Notes: generated from the sequence alone by a model not told the origin. Counted from the stretch's first letter, positions 44,145 through 56,899 are shown. The stretch: 64,000 bases of DNA from Chlorocebus sabaeus (GCF_047675955.1 NC_132911.1:23768565-23832564), one strand, 5' to 3'. Program-made: numbers and translations.

Positions 44145-44745
44145 ATGAGCTTTTCATGAGTTAAAAGAAAAATTCATATTGGCCCCAGCCCTGGGGCTAC
44201 CTGACCTGACAAAACCCTTTACACTCTATGTATCAGAAAGAGAAAAAATAGCAGTTGGAGTTTTAACCCAGACTGTGGGACCCTGGCCAAGGCCAGTAGT
44301 CTATCTCTCAAAACAACTAGACGGGGTTCCCAAAGGCTAGCCCCCATGTCTAAGGGCCCTGGCAGCAATGGCCCTGTTAGCACAAGAAGCAGATAAACTA
44401 ACCCTTGGGCAAAACCTGAATATAAAGGACCCCCATGCTGTGGTAACTTTGATAAATACCAAAGGACATCATTGGTTAATAAATGCTAGATTAACCAAGT
44501 ACCAAAGCATGCTATGTGAAAATCCCCGTGTAACCACTGAAGTTTGCAACACCCTAAACCCCACCACCTTGCTCCTGGTATCAGAAAGTCCAGTTGACCT
44601 TAACTCTGTAGAGGTGTTGGACTCAGTTTATTCTAGTGGGCCCAACCTTGAACATCAGTAGACTGTGAGCTGTATGTGGATGGAAGCAGCTTCGCCAACC
44701 CCTGCAAAATGACTCTGAAGAAGACAACAAGCCCTGCTCCAGTCA
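44145..44745 (+). pseudogene. pol reverse transcriptase connection and RNase H start, displaced
   Basis: From 44148 a frame reads A-F-x-E-L-K, then L-P-D-L-x-K-P-F-x-L-Y-V, then V-Y-L-S-K-x-L-D, then A-L-L-x-Q-E-A-D-K-L-T-L-G-Q: the conserved order of the gammaretroviral RT C-terminal and connection region. Stops at 44147-44149 and 44338-44340. After a frameshift, 44661 onward reads L-Y-V-D-G-S, the first acidic motif of RNase H. It lies downstream of integrase and env relic A, which is out of order. Confidence 0.8.
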
Positions 44746-44781
44746 CACCCAGAAGCTTACTGGTCCACACACAGCTGAAGC

Positions 44782-46731
44782 ATGAGAAAACTCATTGCAG
44801 GACTCATTTTCCTTAAAATTTGGACTTGTACGGTAAAGACTTCAACTGACCTTCCTCAGACTGAGGACTGTTCCCAGTGTATACATCAAGTCACTGAGGT
44901 AGGACAATACGGTCCTATTATTTTATGGTTATTATAAGTGTACTGGAACTCTAAAAAGAACTTGTTTGCATAATGTTATTCTATACAAGGTATGTAGCCC
45001 AGGAAATGACCAACCTGATGTGTGTTATGACCCATCTGAGCCTCCCATACCCAGTTTTTGAAATAAGATTAGGACTGATGACTGGTGGGGGCTCATAAAC
45101 GATAATAGTAAAGTGTTAGCCAAAACAGAAGAAAAAGGGATGCCCAAACAACTCACCTTGAAATTTGATGCCTGTGCTGTCATTAATAGTAATAGGAATA
45201 GGATGTGGTTCTCTTAATTAGGAAAGAGGCTATATGGCAGAAAATAAGTACATTTGACATGAATTAGGACTGTGTGGAAATGAACGTGCATACTGGTCTT
45301 GTATCACTTAGGCTACTTGGATAAAAAATGAAAAGGATCCTGTCCACCTTCAGAAAAGAAAAAGTGGCCCTTCCTGTACCAGTGGTTAGTGTAACCCCTT
45401 AGAACCAGTAATAACCAACCCCCTTAATCCTCGATGGAAAAAAAAGGGAGTGTGTAACCCTAGGAATCAATGGGGCTGGACTGGATCCTCAAGTAAAGAT
45501 CGTGGTTTGAGGAGAAGTTTATAAAAGCTCTCCTGAGCCAGTATTTCAAACCTTCTATGATGAAATGAATGTGGCAGTACCAGAAACTCCAGGAAAAACA
45601 ATAAATTTGTTTTTGCAATTAGCCAAGCATGTAGCTCAGTCTCTCAATGTCACTTCATGTTATGTATATGGAGGAACTGTAATTGAAGATCAATGGCCAT
45701 GGGAAGCCTGAGGATTAGTACCTACAGACCCAGTTCCTGATGAATTCCCAGCTCAAAAGAATCACCTGATAACTTCTGGGTCCTAAAAGCCTCAATCATT
45801 AGACAATACTGTATAGTAAGAGTGGAGGACTTCATCCTTCCTGTGGGAAGACTCAGCTGCTTCGGGCAAAAACTGTATAATAGTACTACAAAAACAGCCG
45901 CCTAATGGAATTCAAACCACACTAAGAAAAATCCATTTAGTAAATTTCCAAAGTTGCAAACCATGTGGACCCACCTGCAGTCCTACCAGGACTGGACAGC
46001 CCCCACTGGATTATACTGGATATGTGGGCATAGAGCTTATGCCAAATTACCAGACCAGTGTGCTGGTAATTGTGTTATTGGCACTATTAAACCATCTTTC
46101 TTCCTACTGCCCATAAAGACAGGTGAACTCCTGGGCTTCCCTGTCTATGCTTCTTGTGAAAAAAAGCAAAAAAAAAAAAGCAAAAAAAAAAAAGCATAGC
46201 TATAAGAAATTGGAAAAATAATGAATGACCCCCTGAGAGAATCATAAAACGTTATGGGCCTGCTACTTGGGCAAAAGATGGCTCGTGGGGATACTGGACC
46301 CCCATTTACATGCTCAACCGAATCATATGGTTACAAGGTGTCTTAGAAATAATCACTAATAAGATTGGCAGAGCCTTGACTATTCTGGCCCAGCAAGAAA
46401 CTCAGACGAAAAATGCTATCTATCGAAATAGATTGGCCCTCGACTACTTGCTAGCAGCTGAAAGAGGGGTCTGTAGGAAATGTAACCTTACTAATTGCTG
46501 TCTACACGTAGATGATCAAGGGCAAGTAGTTGAAGACATAGTTAAAAATATGACAAAACTGGCACATGTGCCCATGCAAGTGTGGCATGGATTTGATCCT
46601 GGGGCCTTGTTTAGAAAATGGTTCCCAGCACTAAGAAGATTTAAAACTCTTATAATAGGAGTTATAATAGCAATAGAAACCTGCTTACTGCTCCCTTATT
46701 TGCTACCTGTACTTCTTCAAATGATAAAAAC
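44782..46731 (+). pseudogene. env relic B, near full length but broken
   Basis: ATG at 44782 opens a hydrophobic signal-like leader of about 20 residues; the frame stops after about 50 codons. Several shifts and stops follow in the surface subunit. 46310-46731 is open and shows the transmembrane subunit: a Gln/Asn-rich helical repeat, the conserved Leu-Asp-Tyr-Leu segment followed by a Cys cluster ending in CC, a membrane-proximal Trp region, and a long hydrophobic anchor (about 46645-46720). An A-rich GCA12 duplication lies at 46160-46196. It is a different env type from relic A. Confidence 0.8.
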
Positions 46732-46880
46732 TTGTAAGCCCTTAAAAGGGACAGGAATTGCTCACTTAGGGGGCTTGGTTTTTGGAGATGTGAGTCTGCT
46801 GATGCTCCCAGTTGAATAAAGCCCTTCCTTCTACAACTCGGTGTGTGTGAGGGGTTTTGTCTGCGGCTTGTCCTGCTACA
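46732..46880 (+). repeat. 3' LTR remnant (U3 end, R, U5)
   Basis: Begins 'ttgtaagcccttaaaaggga' directly after the env B anchor, matching the 5' LTR from 39366 on. The first about 300 bp of the LTR (most of U3) are absent. The polyadenylation signal 'gaataaagcc' is kept and it ends 'ttgtcctgctaca'. Confidence 0.93.
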
Positions 46881-46984
46881 CTAGTATAATATACCATGTT
46901 AGTCAGATAGCTAATATTATTGCGTTTGCCTGGGAAAAGTAAAATATCTTGTTTTACCCTGCGAGTTGCTATGTTAATGGGTAC

Positions 46985-47290
46985 ACAATATAAAATAATG
47001 TAAAGCAAGATTCCAATAGCATAAAATGTGTATGCAAGAGGAGAGGGGAGTAAAACTGTAGAATTTTTTATGTTATTAAAATTAAGTTGTCATTAGCTCA
47101 AAATAGACCTTTGTAACTACAGAATGCTTTATATAAGCCTCATGGTAACCGCAAAGGAAATACCTCTAGTAGATACACAGAAAATAAAGAATAAAGGATC
47201 AAAGCTTACCATCGGAAAAAATTAACAAATCGCAAAGAAAGACAGCAAGGTTGGAAGAAAGAAAAAATGAAAATTGAGTATAGTATATGT
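46985..47290 (+). mobile_element. L1-like fragment
   Basis: 'gagtaaaactgtagaatttt', 'tagacctttgtaactacaga', 'cctcatggtaaccgcaaagg' and 'tagtagatacacagaaaata' match a block common in old L1 5' regions. Boundaries approximate. Confidence 0.5.
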
Positions 47291-47790
47291 CTTTATCTTT
47301 AAGTATTTTCCATTTCATTCATATTTTCCTATTTATGTGCATACAGTGCAAAGTTGTCTTCTACATATCTTTTTCTGAATTTTTGTGGTTTTCCATCTTT
47401 TCAATCTTTATTTGTGCAGCTTGCCTTTTTTCTTGATTAGATTTAGATGATCATTTTGTTAGAGAACTATTTTTCATTTTCATTATTTTCTCTTTTCTGG
47501 TATATTTCTGCCTTTAGCTAACAGTTTCTCCTTTCGTTTTCCTTCAGTTGATTTTGTTTTTTCTTTTGTTCTTTTGGATTTGTAAGTTTAATTAATTAAT
47601 TAATTTTTTTTTAGTAAGGCTATATATTTTTCTCTGAACTGTACTTTAACTGTAGTCCATATATAAGGGCCATTAGATCACTATTTGGGGGTACATGAAA
47701 TTTTTGTTTTATTTCATCACTAACTCACACTATTTGAGATAGCATCATTTTTATTTCTAAAAGATAGGAAGTCTTTGTTTTCTGGTTTTC
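47291..47790 (-). mobile_element. Old L1 fragment, antisense
   Basis: T-rich sequence with blocks like 'ttcttttgttcttttggatt' and 'ctctgaactgtactttaact' recalls antisense L1 ORF2. Subfamily not assignable. Confidence 0.45.
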
Positions 47791-48239
47791 TTGGTAGTTT
47801 CTAGCTTATTGATAGAATCTTTTTGAAGACGTTTTGCTATACCTGTTAGAAGCAGTTGAAATAGTCTGTGGGAAACTCATTGAGAATGTCAACGGCATTG
47901 CCAGTAATATTCTGGCATTAATTTCAGGGTCCCACTCATTCTCACTCAGACTTTGTCATAAAAATAAAATGTGTGAAGCTTAGGACTTTTAAAATAATGT
48001 GAAATCAAATAGGGATTACTAAATTTAATAACATAGGTTTTTCCTTCTGGAGTGGTTCTAAAATTCATTCCAAAATAATTGCAAGACATGATCTAGGGCA
48101 ATGGTGGAATATCTTTAGAATAATTTAAAAGGGAGATAACCTCCTATGGTGGATCCTTTGAAGTAAAAAACACTCACATGGATTTGCAAATGCTGCATTG
48201 TTTTAAAATATTCTCATTTTGTCAATTCAGTCTTATTCA
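47791..48239. other. Unassigned sequence
   Basis: No gene or repeat recognised. Confidence 0.3.
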
Positions 48240-48480
48240 AAATATACTAAATTTGAAGTTAGCTACTTGAGTTAATATCCTGCCTATATAACTCATTGTG
48301 TTATCTTGAGCAAGTGCTAGAACTTCACTGACTCAATATTGTCATAGTTAAACATACAATAACAAAGACTTTCTTAAATGCATGATTTGAAGATTGTAAA
48401 TATTATTCATTTAAAGCACAAAGCTCATTGCCTGCCATAATGAAGACATCCTGCAAATGTCTATTCATATAACTACCATT
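48240..48480 (+). mobile_element. MIR
   Basis: 'gagttaatatcctgcctata', 'cattgtgttatcttgagcaa', 'gaacttcactgactcaatat', then a tail-like 'aagctcattgcctgccataa'. Old and diverged. Confidence 0.65.
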
Positions 48481-48497
48481 TGTAGGTATACACATAC

Positions 48498-48840
48498 TCA
48501 TATGGTTTGGCTGTATCCCCACCAAAATCTCATCTTGAAATCCCACATGCTGTGGGAGGTGATTGAATCATGGGGGGCGGGTCTTTCCTGTGCTGTTCTC
48601 CTGCTGCTGAATAAGTCTCATGAAGTCTGATGGTTTTAAAAATGGGAGTTTCCCTACAAAAACTCTCTCTTTGCCTGTCGCCATCCATGTAAGATGTGAC
48701 TTGCTCTTTCTTGCCTTCTGCCATGATTGTGAGGCTTCCTCAGCCATGTGGAACTGTGAGTTCTCCATTAAACCACTTTCTTTTGTAAATTGCCCATCTC
48801 GGTTATGTCTTTATCAGCAGCATGAAAATGAACTAATACA
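48498..48840 (+). mobile_element. MST LTR (ERVL-MaLR)
   Basis: 'tcatatggtttggctgtatc', 'ctgtgggaggtgattgaatc', 'cgggtctttcctgtgctgtt', 'gaataagtctcatgaagtct', 'gccatgattgtgaggcttcc', 'catgaaaatgaactaataca'. Solo LTR. Confidence 0.9.
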
Positions 48841-49654
48841 CACATTGATATCAAAATCACCAAAGTAGAAGCAAAAATATAAAGATCTTGTCCCACTCAT
48901 ACTACATTGTACTACTTTCAATTTTGTGAATCAGTAGATTGCAAACATTTTTAAGGAATAGAGTTTATACATCTTCCAAATAACCCATATATATGATGAA
49001 TATGAAATTGTTATTCAATAAACTTTGTGAATTTTTGCATTCCTATTGAACAGTTTAGATTGTTCACATAAACATTAAAGCAATCTGAAAGTCTTGTATT
49101 TCTCTCATTTCGGTGTTTCACACAAATATTTGATCACTAGGTGGCAGCAATACATAGGGAAGGAGCCTGAAGATCTGACATTCGCTTGCAAAAGTTGGCT
49201 CTTCTGCATAAGCACAGCCAGCCTGTCAGCCTCCCAGTTGCTGTGATTGACCTGAGTTACTTCCCATCACTAAGAGCATTTCCCAGCTGAGGACCCAAGG
49301 CCATAGTATCCCTCTTTACCACCTCAACAGAATGGTCAGCGTGTCATTTGGGGATTTCAAATATTTTTAGTAAAAAAAATTACTGAATAAATGGTGGTAC
49401 TTCAAAAATGCTGCCCACTGCTCTTAGGACTGCTTCTATTTCAACTCCAATAAGCTTGTCCTCTGTTTCAGTAGCTACATCATAAGCTGTTTCTATAGCT
49501 GTTTCTGTAGTTACATCATGAGCCCCTGTGAGGATATTTATTTTGACCTGTCAACATTTTTTACTTATACGTTCTCATCATTGTCCAAATTTAGTTATAA
49601 TGGTCTATAGAATATTATTGTTTTAACCAGTCATAACACAGAGTGTAGAACTAA
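48841..49654. other. Unassigned unique-looking sequence with a CTCF-like motif
   Basis: No repeat or gene recognised. A CTCF-like word lies at 49134-49149. Confidence 0.35.
49134..49149 (+). promoter_or_regulatory. Candidate CTCF binding motif
   Basis: 'tcactaggtggcagcaa' matches the CTCF core (CCAnnAGGTGGCAG-type) with one weak position. It is in the opposite orientation to the one at 33155, so the pair points outward. Confidence 0.5.
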
Positions 49655-49745
49655 TGGAGATTTATTTTTTTCAATTTTAGATTAATTCACAGAGTAGGTG
49701 CAAAGATAGTGCAAAGAATTCCCACATACTTTCCTGGTAAGGACA
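49655..49745 (-). mobile_element. Old L1 3' UTR fragment, antisense
   Basis: 'gattaattcacagagtaggt' followed by 'gcaaagatagtgcaaagaat' and 'tcccacatac' resembles the L1M 3' UTR antisense block. Confidence 0.5.
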
Positions 49746-49861
49746 TTTTACCTCTCTGCAATCCTGGTGGCTAGCAGTATTCCTCATACTATTGAATGAA
49801 TGATTTAATAACAGTGGCCCTATAAAATATTGTACCTGTTAATGGATGATGAACATGATGT

Positions 49862-50556
<695 letters not shown>

Positions 50557-50659
50557 CATTTGCTTTTCTTATTATTTCATATCCTCTTTCACATCGGCCT
50601 ATTTGCATTTTATACCAATTTTCAACCATTTTTACACATTTACTATTTACTGCAATCTT

Positions 50660-50800
50660 TACTGTGCTCTTAGGTGAAACAGACATTATTCTGTTGATTT
50701 TACAGACAATTGAGGTGACAATTAGAGAGGTTAAGTAACTACACGATAATTTAAAAGTATAGAAATTTAAATAGTTTGACTTCAATTTACTGTTCTTTCT
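50660..50800 (-). mobile_element. MIR fragment, antisense
   Basis: 'gttgattttacagacaattg', 'ttagagaggttaagtaacta', then a diverged core. Antisense MIR order. Confidence 0.65.
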
Positions 50801-51088
50801 TCTTTGCCTCATTCTTCTTACCTCAATAGAAATATAATGAGTACTCTACTGAAAACAAATTTTATTCCGAGGTAAAAATGAGTTAAGCACTAAGGCTCTG
50901 AGCAGCATTTAATCTGAAAGCAAGAACCTTAAATACAGTCTCTCCTACTTTTTGAGTAGACTGGCTCCAGTTGTCTTCGCAGGGATAACCTCTTGTCAAT
51001 AACTTTTCAGAGTTTAGAGATTTAAAGAATTTATTTTCACCTGACATGCATGGTATACCTGAAACCACCTTTGCAAAAATTATAACAG
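50801..51088. other. Unassigned sequence
   Basis: A 142-codon minus-strand open frame (50883-51311) covers this and enters the adjacent LTR; no domain seen. Confidence 0.3.
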
Positions 51089-51791
51089 TGAGAAAATTAT
51101 GGCAGTAAAAGGGATTTGACCCAACTGACTCCATTTTGCTTCTAACCTCCAAGCTGCACTTGTTCATTCCAAGGCAGAGGCTAAAATAACTTTGGGAGGA
51201 ACTTAGTTTATAGCTTAACTTTGAAACAAAGATAATAACATCCCTTTCCGGAAACAAGCCCCCTTCTAGCCTGGGGACCAGACTGCCTTGTAAAACTAAC
51301 CTATTAACCACAAGATTCGAAATTATGATTTAGGAAGTTATGAAGCTAGAGGTCACAGGATTCCATACGTTCCCAGTTGCTCCTAGCGATAGCATCACAA
51401 TGGTAAATCCTAAGATTGAGGCTTGAGATGTTTTTTAGACCCTTAATTCTGATGCAACAGCTGGCAGCAACCAAACCAGTAATCTGGCTCAACCAGTTGT
51501 TCAATCCCACCCCGGAATAGAAGGCAGCAAGCAAAACCCATTTGACCCTGTATGATTTCATCTCTGACCCAACCTGTCAGCACCCTTCCACTCCCTGACC
51601 ACCCCCCACCAAACTACCCTTAAAAAGCCCCCATCTCCACATTTTCTGAGAGACTGATTTGAGAAATAAAACTCCGGTCTCCCATTCAGCTAGCTCTGCA
51701 TGAATTAAACTTTTTCTCTATTGAAATTCCCCTGTCTTTTAAACCAGCTCTATCTGGGCAGCAAGCAAGAAGATCCCATTGTATGATTACA
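51089..51791 (+). mobile_element. Solo ERV LTR, class I-like
   Basis: About 700 bp with TG start ('tgagaaaattatggcag') and CA end ('gtatgattaca'). It has a TATA-like 'cccttaaaaagccccc' near 51618, then 'gaaataaaactccggtctcc' (polyadenylation signal) near 51660, and a U5-like 'attgaaattcccctgtcttt'. No internal retroviral genes on either side. Family not named; no clear target duplication. Confidence 0.7.
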
Positions 51792-51799
51792 TACTTCTT

Positions 51800-52430
51800 G
51801 TAATAGTTAGGGCTCATTTGGTCTCAAGTATCAGAAATTCCAAACCACCCTGACTTTCACATTAATGAAATCATATCAGTTTCTAACTAAAAGTCCACAT
51901 ATGGGACTAACTTCAGGAGAGACTCAACTCAGACATCCAGACCATGTTACTCAGGACCTGTCCTCACTCTCTCTTTATCCTGCCTTCTGCAGCATTGACA
52001 TCCCCCTCAATGTCCACACCTCCTTACTCCAGCCCACCCCACTTACCCCAAGACAGCACTAAGCTCTCAATTCATGGTAGCAAAATGGCTGCAGTGGCTC
52101 CGGGTGTTAACTTCACTCTACATTATTTAAGAGTACAGAGAGGTTCTCTCCTGGTAGATCCCAAGCAAATGCTAAGATGTATCCTTCCTTTGGCCTGAAT
52201 TAGATATCATACAAACCTTACAGAACGGAAGGCAGGATCTGCTGTTGGCTATAAACCAACCAGGGGCCATGTCTGCAGCTGGGGGGGCGGGGGGTGGTCC
52301 TTCCCAAGCCTCCTGCTGCATAATGATGGCAGGGTGGATTCTCCACCATCTTTTGGTAGAAGAATAGCACAATGAATTCTGGGGAACAATTGGCAAATTA
52401 TACCTCCTTCTCTGTGCCACTGTGGCTCAA
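51800..52430 (-). mobile_element. Ancient interspersed repeat, family not named
   Basis: 'ctcatttggtctcaagtatc', 'atggtagcaaaatggctgca', and 'gttggctataaaccaaccag' follow the order of a mammalian repeat I recognise but cannot name. A G-rich run sits at 52281-52297. Confidence 0.4.
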
Positions 52431-53205
52431 CCTAATACTTTATCAAGTATTTCTTTCTCATATGTACTCATAATTTATCTCCTCTCTGAATTAGATTTTG
52501 AGTGAGATTTTTAATAATTGACTTCTTCTGTAGTATCAAGACCTTTTATCAGGAATCATATCTGCTATGGCTCCCAGATGTGACAGGTGCTAACTAGGTG
52601 ATTTAGTTGCATTATAAATTCTCTGAGTCGAACGTTCTTCAACAACAAAAATAATGAGTCCTATACTACTAAATTCTTGAGGGCCTGAGATAGCAGAGGT
52701 AAATTACCTAGCAGAGAAATAATTCTCTCTTCTCTCATGAGCTACCTAAATAGGCAGCTCAGGTAGGTATGGCCCAACCAGACACTAGTCCCTCACCTAC
52801 CTGAATTCTAATATGATTTGGTGCTAAAATGCATCTTCCAGAAAACACGCTGTGCAGCTCAGCCAGGTGTGCTCAATAACTCACTCAACCTGATATAGTT
52901 ATATTAGGGTTTTCCACAGGAACATCAGGTAACTGCAGGAATGAAACCACCACCTACCATCTCTCCCCCAGACAGACCAGGAAGAAGGATCGCTTTTGGC
53001 TAAGAATTCACTTGGGTGTTTACAAGTGATCATTTCAATAGGTTCAATGTGCCTTTATGTAACTAAGAGAATGTACATTAGAATACTTATTGCCCTACAT
53101 TGGGTTTATTTCTTAGTACCTTCAAGTCTGAGGGATTGGTTTTCTGAAAATGAGGAAATAAAAGGAAAACAACTAAAACTTCTATTCATAGTAAAATTTT
53201 AACTC
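52431..53205. other. Unassigned unique-looking sequence
   Basis: No gene or repeat recognised. Confidence 0.3.
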
Positions 53206-53210
53206 TAGAG

Positions 53211-53420
53211 CAGTAGTTATGAACTGGGGAGAATTCTTCTCCTTAGGTGATATTTGGCAATGTCTGGAGTCATTTTTGGTGGTCACAAAAGCACAGGGTT
53301 AGTCATACTGACACCTCATGGATGGAGGCCAGAGGAGCTGCTGAATATTCTACCATGCACAGGGCATCCCCTGACAGCAAAGAATTCTCTCTCTCGGCTC
53401 AAGAACATCATGATAGATTA
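53211..53420 (+). mobile_element. MER5A (hAT-Charlie, nonautonomous)
   Basis: Starts 'cagtagttatgaactgggga', then 'gatatttggcaatgtctgga', 'gtcatttttggtggtcacaa', 'ctgaatattctaccatgcac', 'cagcaaagaattctctct'. The full family order is kept. Confidence 0.88.
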
Positions 53421-54811
53421 TGGACAGAAAAACACATTTATTTTCATTTTTAGGGTTCTACATTCTATAATATGTGAGATTTGATATTTTTCCTTCTGGA
53501 AAGATTGTGTGTGTGTGGTTACTTGTGATTAGTTACTTGTTGGAGAATAAAGAGTATCTGTAAGTCGCTGGAGAAGATTTTGATTTAAATTTGAAATGTC
53601 ATTGGCTTCCCTAAGCCTGTTTATAGAAGGAGTTAGAGATCCAGACCAATGTTTTCCTCCTGATTTGCCAAATATATGGTATTTTGTAAATTACACATGT
53701 ATATTTCCAAATATAATTCAGGCTGGGAAAAATCCACTTCATGAGGGAGGAATGTGCATTGTGGGTGTGATGGTAAAGCCCAAAAGGCAGAAAGAGAGTC
53801 ACATGGCAGAATTTAGAAGAAAGGGCCAATTTCACAAAGAAGCACAAAGGTAAGGACTCTGGGCAGGTGACCACACATGCCAAGTGCCCAGGAGAGTTCT
53901 AAGTTATACCCCTTGTCCAGATGGCTATTTATAGTGCCCTCTTTCATCCTAACTATGGAGCAAGCTTAGACACTGGAGTGAATACATATGGAGCCAACTT
54001 AGGGAAGGATTCTATTTCTTGAGTTTCTTGCCATACGAATAAAACTACAGTTTTAAGTGCTTGCCCTCCTAGGTTGTTATTCTTATTTTCCTTAAGTCTT
54101 CAATAAAATCTGATACACTTACAAATTTGTGAATGGAGAATAAACAAGCCTGGCTGTTTCACCTTCATTGATAAGTAGCAGCTGTTTGCGGAGTTTAATG
54201 ACAAGAGGCAAAGCTGGGAGAATAGAGCCGTAGGAAGGAGCTTGGTGGGCAAATTGGAAGGGTTCTTTTGAATTAAGTTCTTTTGACTGGGGACTTAAAA
54301 AGATGATTTAGTTATAAAAAATTTCTTTGTACCTTAAGCTCACTTTCTGTGCACTTCTTGGTTCTGTTTATGTCTTATTTACTTATTTGTAGTCTTCATT
54401 CCTTGAAAAACTCCAATTTCTCCCTGCCTGAATTTTGGATGCTATGCTCCTTCCTTCGGGTGAGATGACTTTTTAGTTCTCGCATGTCTACTTGGCATTT
54501 TATTTGCTCTTCACATAACTCTTGACTTTAGTTTCGTTTCATGGCCTAATTTTCTAAGTTATGCATCTAGTTACTACTCATGTTCCTCCCTGGGTCATAG
54601 TAAAAAATAAAAGCAGAGTCCTATCTGAGTTTGTGTGGTTGATATAAAAGAGAAAATTATAGTTATATTTCTAGATGGGTCCAAGATCTGAGAATGCATC
54701 TGCCAGGAAAATAGATTTTTATAGAGGTCCACCAGGCATAAGCAGATGGAAAACCAAGAAATGAATTTATGGCCAAAGAACAAATAGAGGGTGAAGTAGC
54801 TTGAAGCAGGA
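53421..54811. other. Unassigned sequence
   Basis: No gene recognised. 53740-53950 could be part of an old LTR, judging by a CTTAAG-poor but GC-balanced composition, but I cannot support it. Confidence 0.25.
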
Positions 54812-54985
54812 TGTTCTCACACCTGGCTTGTCACTGGATTTTCTGTAGAGGTTTATAAAACATGGATGCCATGGCCCCATCATGGACCCATTCAAATGAA
54901 AATCATCCAGACTGGAATCTGAAACCCTGTATTTTTGAAGTGTTCTAGATGATGCTGATGATCAATCAGGTTCAAGAAGCTGGCT
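54812..54985 (+). mobile_element. hAT-Charlie remnant (MER3/MER20-type)
   Basis: 'tctcacacctggcttgtcac', then a 'catggatgccatggccccat' block, then 'gaaaccctgtatttttgaag' and 'tgatgctgatgatcaatcag': the layout of a short nonautonomous hAT element whose ends read 'ttctcaa...'. Confidence 0.55.
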
Positions 54986-55323
54986 TCTGGGGATTTCTGG
55001 TGAATAGCTGGTTTGCAGGCATGGCTACACTATGGGTCCTGCCACCTTTGAGGATAGGCTTGTGGAACCTGAGAGATTCAAGATGTGTTTTTGACTCCTG
55101 AGTTTTGCTTAGGCCCAGTCTAGTTTGTATCCATATACCCTCCTGCACTCTAGCCTGTTACTGTTGCTTCTGTTTCTGGCTTTATTAGAGTACTGACTTA
55201 ATGTACAGACTCTATCAATTTGGACTGGATCTTTATTTCCCATGGTTTATTCTAGTGGTACAAAAAGCAATCATTTAAATTTGACACAATTATATATAGT
55301 ATGTAAATATATATAGTATGTAA

Positions 55324-55325
<2 letters not shown>
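54986..55325. other. Unassigned sequence
   Basis: No gene or repeat recognised. Confidence 0.3.
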
Positions 55326-55371
<46 letters not shown>

Positions 55372-55380
55372 TTTTTTTTT
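55326..55380 (+). repeat. Compound microsatellite (CA)n(TA)nT
   Basis: CA repeat 55326-55358, TA repeat 55359-55371, then a T-run. Likely polymorphic. Confidence 0.97.
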
Positions 55381-55887
55381 AAGTAAAATTTGTGCCACAA
55401 GGAAGAAGTAGTTTCCAAGCCTGTGAGGCTTCTGAGTATTGGCATGTGACTTTTTGTTACTCAGCTGCTTCTCCTGAGTGGTTTGGCTCATCTCATTATT
55501 TGTTGCTAAAGATTTTTGAACTGCATGACATATGTATAATGGTTTTCAGAAAATTGGCCAATTTTACACAATGTGTGGGACCTCAGTTTAAAAAGGATCT
55601 TGTCTCCAATCCATACATGGTATGTCTCTTAGTCTCCCATTATAAAAATCTAAACATTCTTATTTGTTTTCTGTTTATCTAATTTTCCTTGTTTTTAAAT
55701 ATTTTTCTGTTATTAAAAACACCTTCCTGTTATTAGAAACATCAATTATTACAGCAATGTATGACTTAAAAGTATAGTCTTCCCACAGTTCCTTCTGATT
55801 TAGGTAAATTTAGTATTCCTTGGTGGCTCTGCTATATACTAAGTGTAATGTGTACATATATTTAAATACATAAACACAAAGTCTCAT

Positions 55888-56344
55888 TGCCAAGTCTATC
55901 CTGCAGACGCTGGCTGAGCAATGGATGAAAGGAGTATGCAGACACAGGTATTTTGTGTGAGCATGGCTAGGGGACTGCTCAGCTTAGAGAGGCCAAAGAA
56001 AGAGTGCAGCTTCGATAAGCTGGAGTGGCTTACATTTATTCAGTGCAGATTTAATGACAAAGACCTGGAGCCAACACAACCTAGGGATAATTAATATTGT
56101 TATCCCCCCACTTACAGGGAACAGTCTGGCATGTGGATGATCAAAGGTTGGCTTCCAGACAACATAAATAAATAAACTCCTTTACCCTCCCTTGCACCTA
56201 CTTCTTGCCCTCTGCCTCAGGGTAAGGGAATTAGCTGCCTTCAGCTTTTATTCTCTCCCCAAGCTTTGCAAAACCTCCCGGCCTTCCAAGAAGGTTTGCG
56301 TCTTACCCTGTAACTTTTCCCACCACCCTGACTGACCTCCTACA
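55888..56344 (-). mobile_element. Candidate solo ERV LTR, antisense
   Basis: On the minus strand it starts TGTAGGAGG, carries an 'actgaataaatgtaagcc' polyadenylation context near 56040 and ends ...TTGGCA. The flanking 4-mers TCAT/TCTT nearly match. Composition differs from the AT-rich neighbours. Family not named. Confidence 0.5.
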
Positions 56345-56899
56345 TCTTGTAATTTTAAGTTAAATATAAAAGCTAATCTCAAACCTGGTGAAAAGTAGGC
56401 TTAGGTGTGTATCATTAAGTAGATTCTGATACATTAGTTATATGAATTAATGTGTAAAAATATAAGCTTACTCAAAGCATCTCAGGATCATATCTTTGGA
56501 ATTTGGTATACAAATACATCTATATGAGGTAACAATGAAACTCCAAGGGTTTCAATAGTATTCTATACCTGGTGTAGTATTCAAATATAACTGGTACCTA
56601 GAAAATTTATTGTATCATGACCTTGCTCCAATATCATCCTTACATGCTCATAATCCATGTGACAAGAATTGAAAGTATTTAGCTCAATATTCTCAGCAAC
56701 TTTCACAATCTGCCGTACTCACTCTTTCAAGCTTAATTTTTCTCCAGCCTGCTCTATGAACCCTGTGTTTCATCTGAACCGACACAATTTTCTCATTCCC
56801 AAGGAAAATACCTTGCTCACAATTCTCCACTCTTTAGAAAGGGGAACCAAATTCTGCTTCATGTTTCTGAGTCCTACTTATAATCGAATACCTCGCGTC
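56345..56899. other. Unassigned sequence
   Basis: No gene or repeat recognised. Confidence 0.3.

Noticed and set aside
50883..51311. 142-codon minus-strand open frame
   Set aside because: Half of it is antisense to the solo LTR; no domain or conservation cue.
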